A stretch of 64,000 nt of DNA from positions 3,658,001 through 3,722,000 of the forward strand of contig NZ_CP114176.1 of assembly GCF_027186265.1 (NCBI RefSeq), given 5' to 3'. Numbering within the stretch: position 1 is the stretch's first letter; every line of letters starts with the position of its first letter. This DNA is from Lentibacillus daqui (GTDB taxonomy: Bacteria; Bacillota; Bacilli; Bacillales; Amphibacillaceae). A model generated the notes under the pieces. The model ran no database searches. It saw only the letters and a list, made by a program, of their open reading frames with translations, and was not told the origin of the DNA. This document shows, in pieces, positions 62,340 through 64,000 of the stretch. Both the position numbers and the translations under genes were made by a program.

Positions 62340-63563
62340 TTATTTCTCAGTCAATTTAATCGATGTATTATGTTGCTTCCCATTCCGGTAATACGTCACA
62401 TCCACAGTATCACCAATTTTCTTTTCCCGGTACAATATCTTTCGCAAATCAATCATGTTATCCACAGCTTTGCCATCAAGTTCGGTGATAACATCCAAGC
62501 GTTTTAGACCTGCTTCATCTGCAGGAGATAATGGCTCGATATTCCAGATATAGACGCCACCTTTAACCTCTTTTGGCAACTTCAAGGTGTTTTTCCACTC
62601 GGATTGCGGGACTTCTTCCAAGGAGTAAATTTCAACACCCAAGTATGGTCTGACCACTTTTCCGTTTTTCGCCAATTCATTGACTATTGGCCTGGCAGAA
62701 TCAATCGGGATCGCAAAACCAATTCCCTCGACAGCTGTTTGATTGATTTTCATGGAATTAATGCCTATTAGTTGGCCTTCAATATTAATGAGTGCACCAC
62801 CACTATTTCCCGGATTGATCGCAGCATCGGTCTGGAGCACTTCTGCCTGCCAATCAGGCCGGCCATCCTGATTAAAATCCTGTGGAATAGTCCGTTGCTT
62901 CCCGCTAATCACACCTTGGGTAACTGATCCGGAAAAACGCATACCAAGGGGATTTCCTATTGCAATGGCTGGCTCACCAACTTTAACATTGTCAGATGAA
63001 CCCATTTCAATGACTCCATCCACTTTGTCATCCTTCATCCGTAAGACAGCCAAGTCAGAAAATAAATCACTTCCAAGCAGCTCGGCTTTTAAATGTGTTT
63101 CGTCCGATAGAACCACTTCCAAGTCATCGGCACCCTCTACAACATGGTGGTTGGTAATTGCATAGGCATATCCATCCTGCTTTTTATAAATAACACCGGA
63201 TCCGGTAGCTGCCTCACTTTCTTCGCCTTGCTGATCCCAAAAGTTTCCCTCCCGCTGGATGTTGGAAACACCGACCACAGCTGGGCTAACCTTTTCCACA
63301 ATATTGGTTAACTGGGTGGTTACATCAACATTTACATAATTATTTTCGGCTGTCCCATCACCCGGATTAGGCTTCTGGTTTTGATTATGATGTTGCTCCG
63401 CCTGTTGTGTCCATCTATCGGGTACAATTCCTGTTTTCATTAATGATGGCATGGCAACAATCACCACAACAATCCCGATGACAATACCTAATAGAACGGG
63501 TAACCAGCTCCGCCTTTTTTTATTTCGGTTTGGCGGCGGGGGTTGATTATCATAATAGTCCAT
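62340..63563 (-). CDS. htrA: HtrA-like membrane-anchored serine protease (YyxA/HtrC type)
   Basis: The 407-residue protein has a cytoplasmic Pro/Lys-rich head, one membrane helix (about 20-40), a trypsin-like domain with the triad H140 (TNHHV), D170 (FSDLAVL) and S254 (NPGNSGGA), and a C-terminal PDZ domain (about 305-400). It degrades or refolds misfolded secreted proteins outside the membrane. It follows walJ on the same strand, as in the walRKHIJ-htrA order of Bacillaceae, but with its own ribosome site. Confidence 0.95.
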   Translation of the reverse strand: MDYYDNQPPPPNRNKKRRSWLPVLLGIVIGIVVVIVAMPSLMKTGIVPDRWTQQAEQHHNQNQKPNPGDGTAENNYVNVDVTTQLTNIVEKVSPAVVGVSNIQREGNFWDQQGEESEAATGSGVIYKKQDGYAYAITNHHVVEGADDLEVVLSDETHLKAELLGSDLFSDLAVLRMKDDKVDGVIEMGSSDNVKVGEPAIAIGNPLGMRFSGSVTQGVISGKQRTIPQDFNQDGRPDWQAEVLQTDAAINPGNSGGALINIEGQLIGINSMKINQTAVEGIGFAIPIDSARPIVNELAKNGKVVRPYLGVEIYSLEEVPQSEWKNTLKLPKEVKGGVYIWNIEPLSPADEAGLKRLDVITELDGKAVDNMIDLRKILYREKKIGDTVDVTYYRNGKQHNTSIKLTEK

Positions 63564-63685
63564 ACATTCAACTCCTTCATTCTACCCATATCATATGTAA
63601 AATGAATTACTATCATGCACATAAGCAACTCGTCATAATGATAGGTGGATTTAATTGAATGAGGAACATTGAATTGGGTTTTCGC

Positions 63686-64000
63686 TTAACCGACTTCGTA
63701 TAAGGTTGTTGGCTGATAAGGATCTGTATCACATAACTCAATCGTGTGCCCCACATCAATTCCTCGTTCCCCAAGTACATTGCCAACAGACATGCGAGCC
63801 AGATCTTTCATGTTATTATCTTGACTTAAATGGGCCAAATAAATACGCTTGGTACGATTGGAAATTATATCACATAATGCCAATCCACTATCATCATTGG
63901 AAACATGACCGGAATCGCCCAGAATACGGCGTTTGACATTCCATGGATATCTTCCCATCCGCAGCATTTCCACATCATGGTTCGCCTCAAATATGTAGGC
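63686..64000 (-). CDS. walJ: metallo-beta-lactamase-fold protein WalJ (YycJ), C-terminal part
   Basis: The last 105 codons are inside the window: [39 protein letters not shown]... The EANHD motif with a metal-ligand His and Asp and GHVSN are hallmarks of WalJ. WalJ is a cytoplasmic exonuclease-like protein of the WalRK operon linked to replication and wall control. The 5' part lies beyond the right edge. The next gene, htrA, starts 122 bp downstream. Confidence 0.93.
   Translation of the reverse strand, partial: AYIFEANHDVEMLRMGRYPWNVKRRILGDSGHVSNDDSGLALCDIISNRTKRIYLAHLSQDNNMKDLARMSVGNVLGERGIDVGHTIELCDTDPYQPTTLYEVG

Overview
The window looks like a piece of the chromosome of a low-GC, endospore-forming Bacillaceae species of the Virgibacillus/Oceanobacillus/Lentibacillus type. 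The grounds are the sporulation and germination genes (prkA, yhbH, spoVR, a SleL-type LysM-GH18 protein), AGGAGG-like ribosome sites with many TTG starts, a lysine riboswitch in front of dapA, an Mrp-antiporter fragment, and the walJ-htrA-rlmH neighbourhood that lies on the left side of oriC in Bacillus. The genus is an inference.

Layout. 1-5.6 kb: 5' end of mrpA, a freshly inserted IS256-family element, a KdpD-type Usp-domain protein, a C45-type autoproteolytic hydrolase and an NDH-2-like flavoprotein. 5.6-9.3 kb: a secreted repeat protein, a 47-residue gene, metA (acetyl-CoA type) and a dicarboxylate/glutamate symporter. 9.3-14.7 kb: spoVR, yhbH and prkA, the sporulation kinase cluster. 14.9-24.2 kb: thiosulfate uptake pair tsuA/tsuB, an XRE-cupin regulator, HMG-CoA lyase, lrgAB, a glycosyltransferase, a macrodomain protein and riboswitch-controlled dapA. 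24.3-43.7 kb: a TDT transporter, an IS4-family element with intact target duplication, PadR/DUF4188, two LysR regulators each divergent from its likely target, an NCS2 permease, an HpaB-type monooxygenase, mqo, the spore hydrolase and rarA. 44-49.5 kb: a mannose-family PTS operon with a long leader hairpin, a DUF956 gene and rlmH. 50-64 kb: an SDR, a zinc carboxypeptidase, tatA, two GNATs, a LytTR regulator fused to a degenerate ABC domain in front of an ABC exporter whose ATPase has an in-frame amber codon, phhB, a YwjA-like ABC exporter, htrA and the 3' part of walJ.

The least expected content is between genes. (i) Six intergenic regions hold arrays of a short motif (variants of NATCRRC) repeated at almost exactly 21 bp, two helical turns, with unrelated bases between; 38 units in all, the longest with 12. 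(ii) Two clusters of DnaA boxes (five boxes in 73 bp; three in 30 bp) lie near the right end. (iii) Three copies of a 204-210 bp MITE-like element with GTTCAAAAAG ends are flanked by 9-bp target duplications, and one abuts or supplies the start of a regulator gene. (iv) Both insertion sequences have perfect target duplications and so look recent. No CRISPR array, rRNA, tRNA, prophage or defence island was seen.
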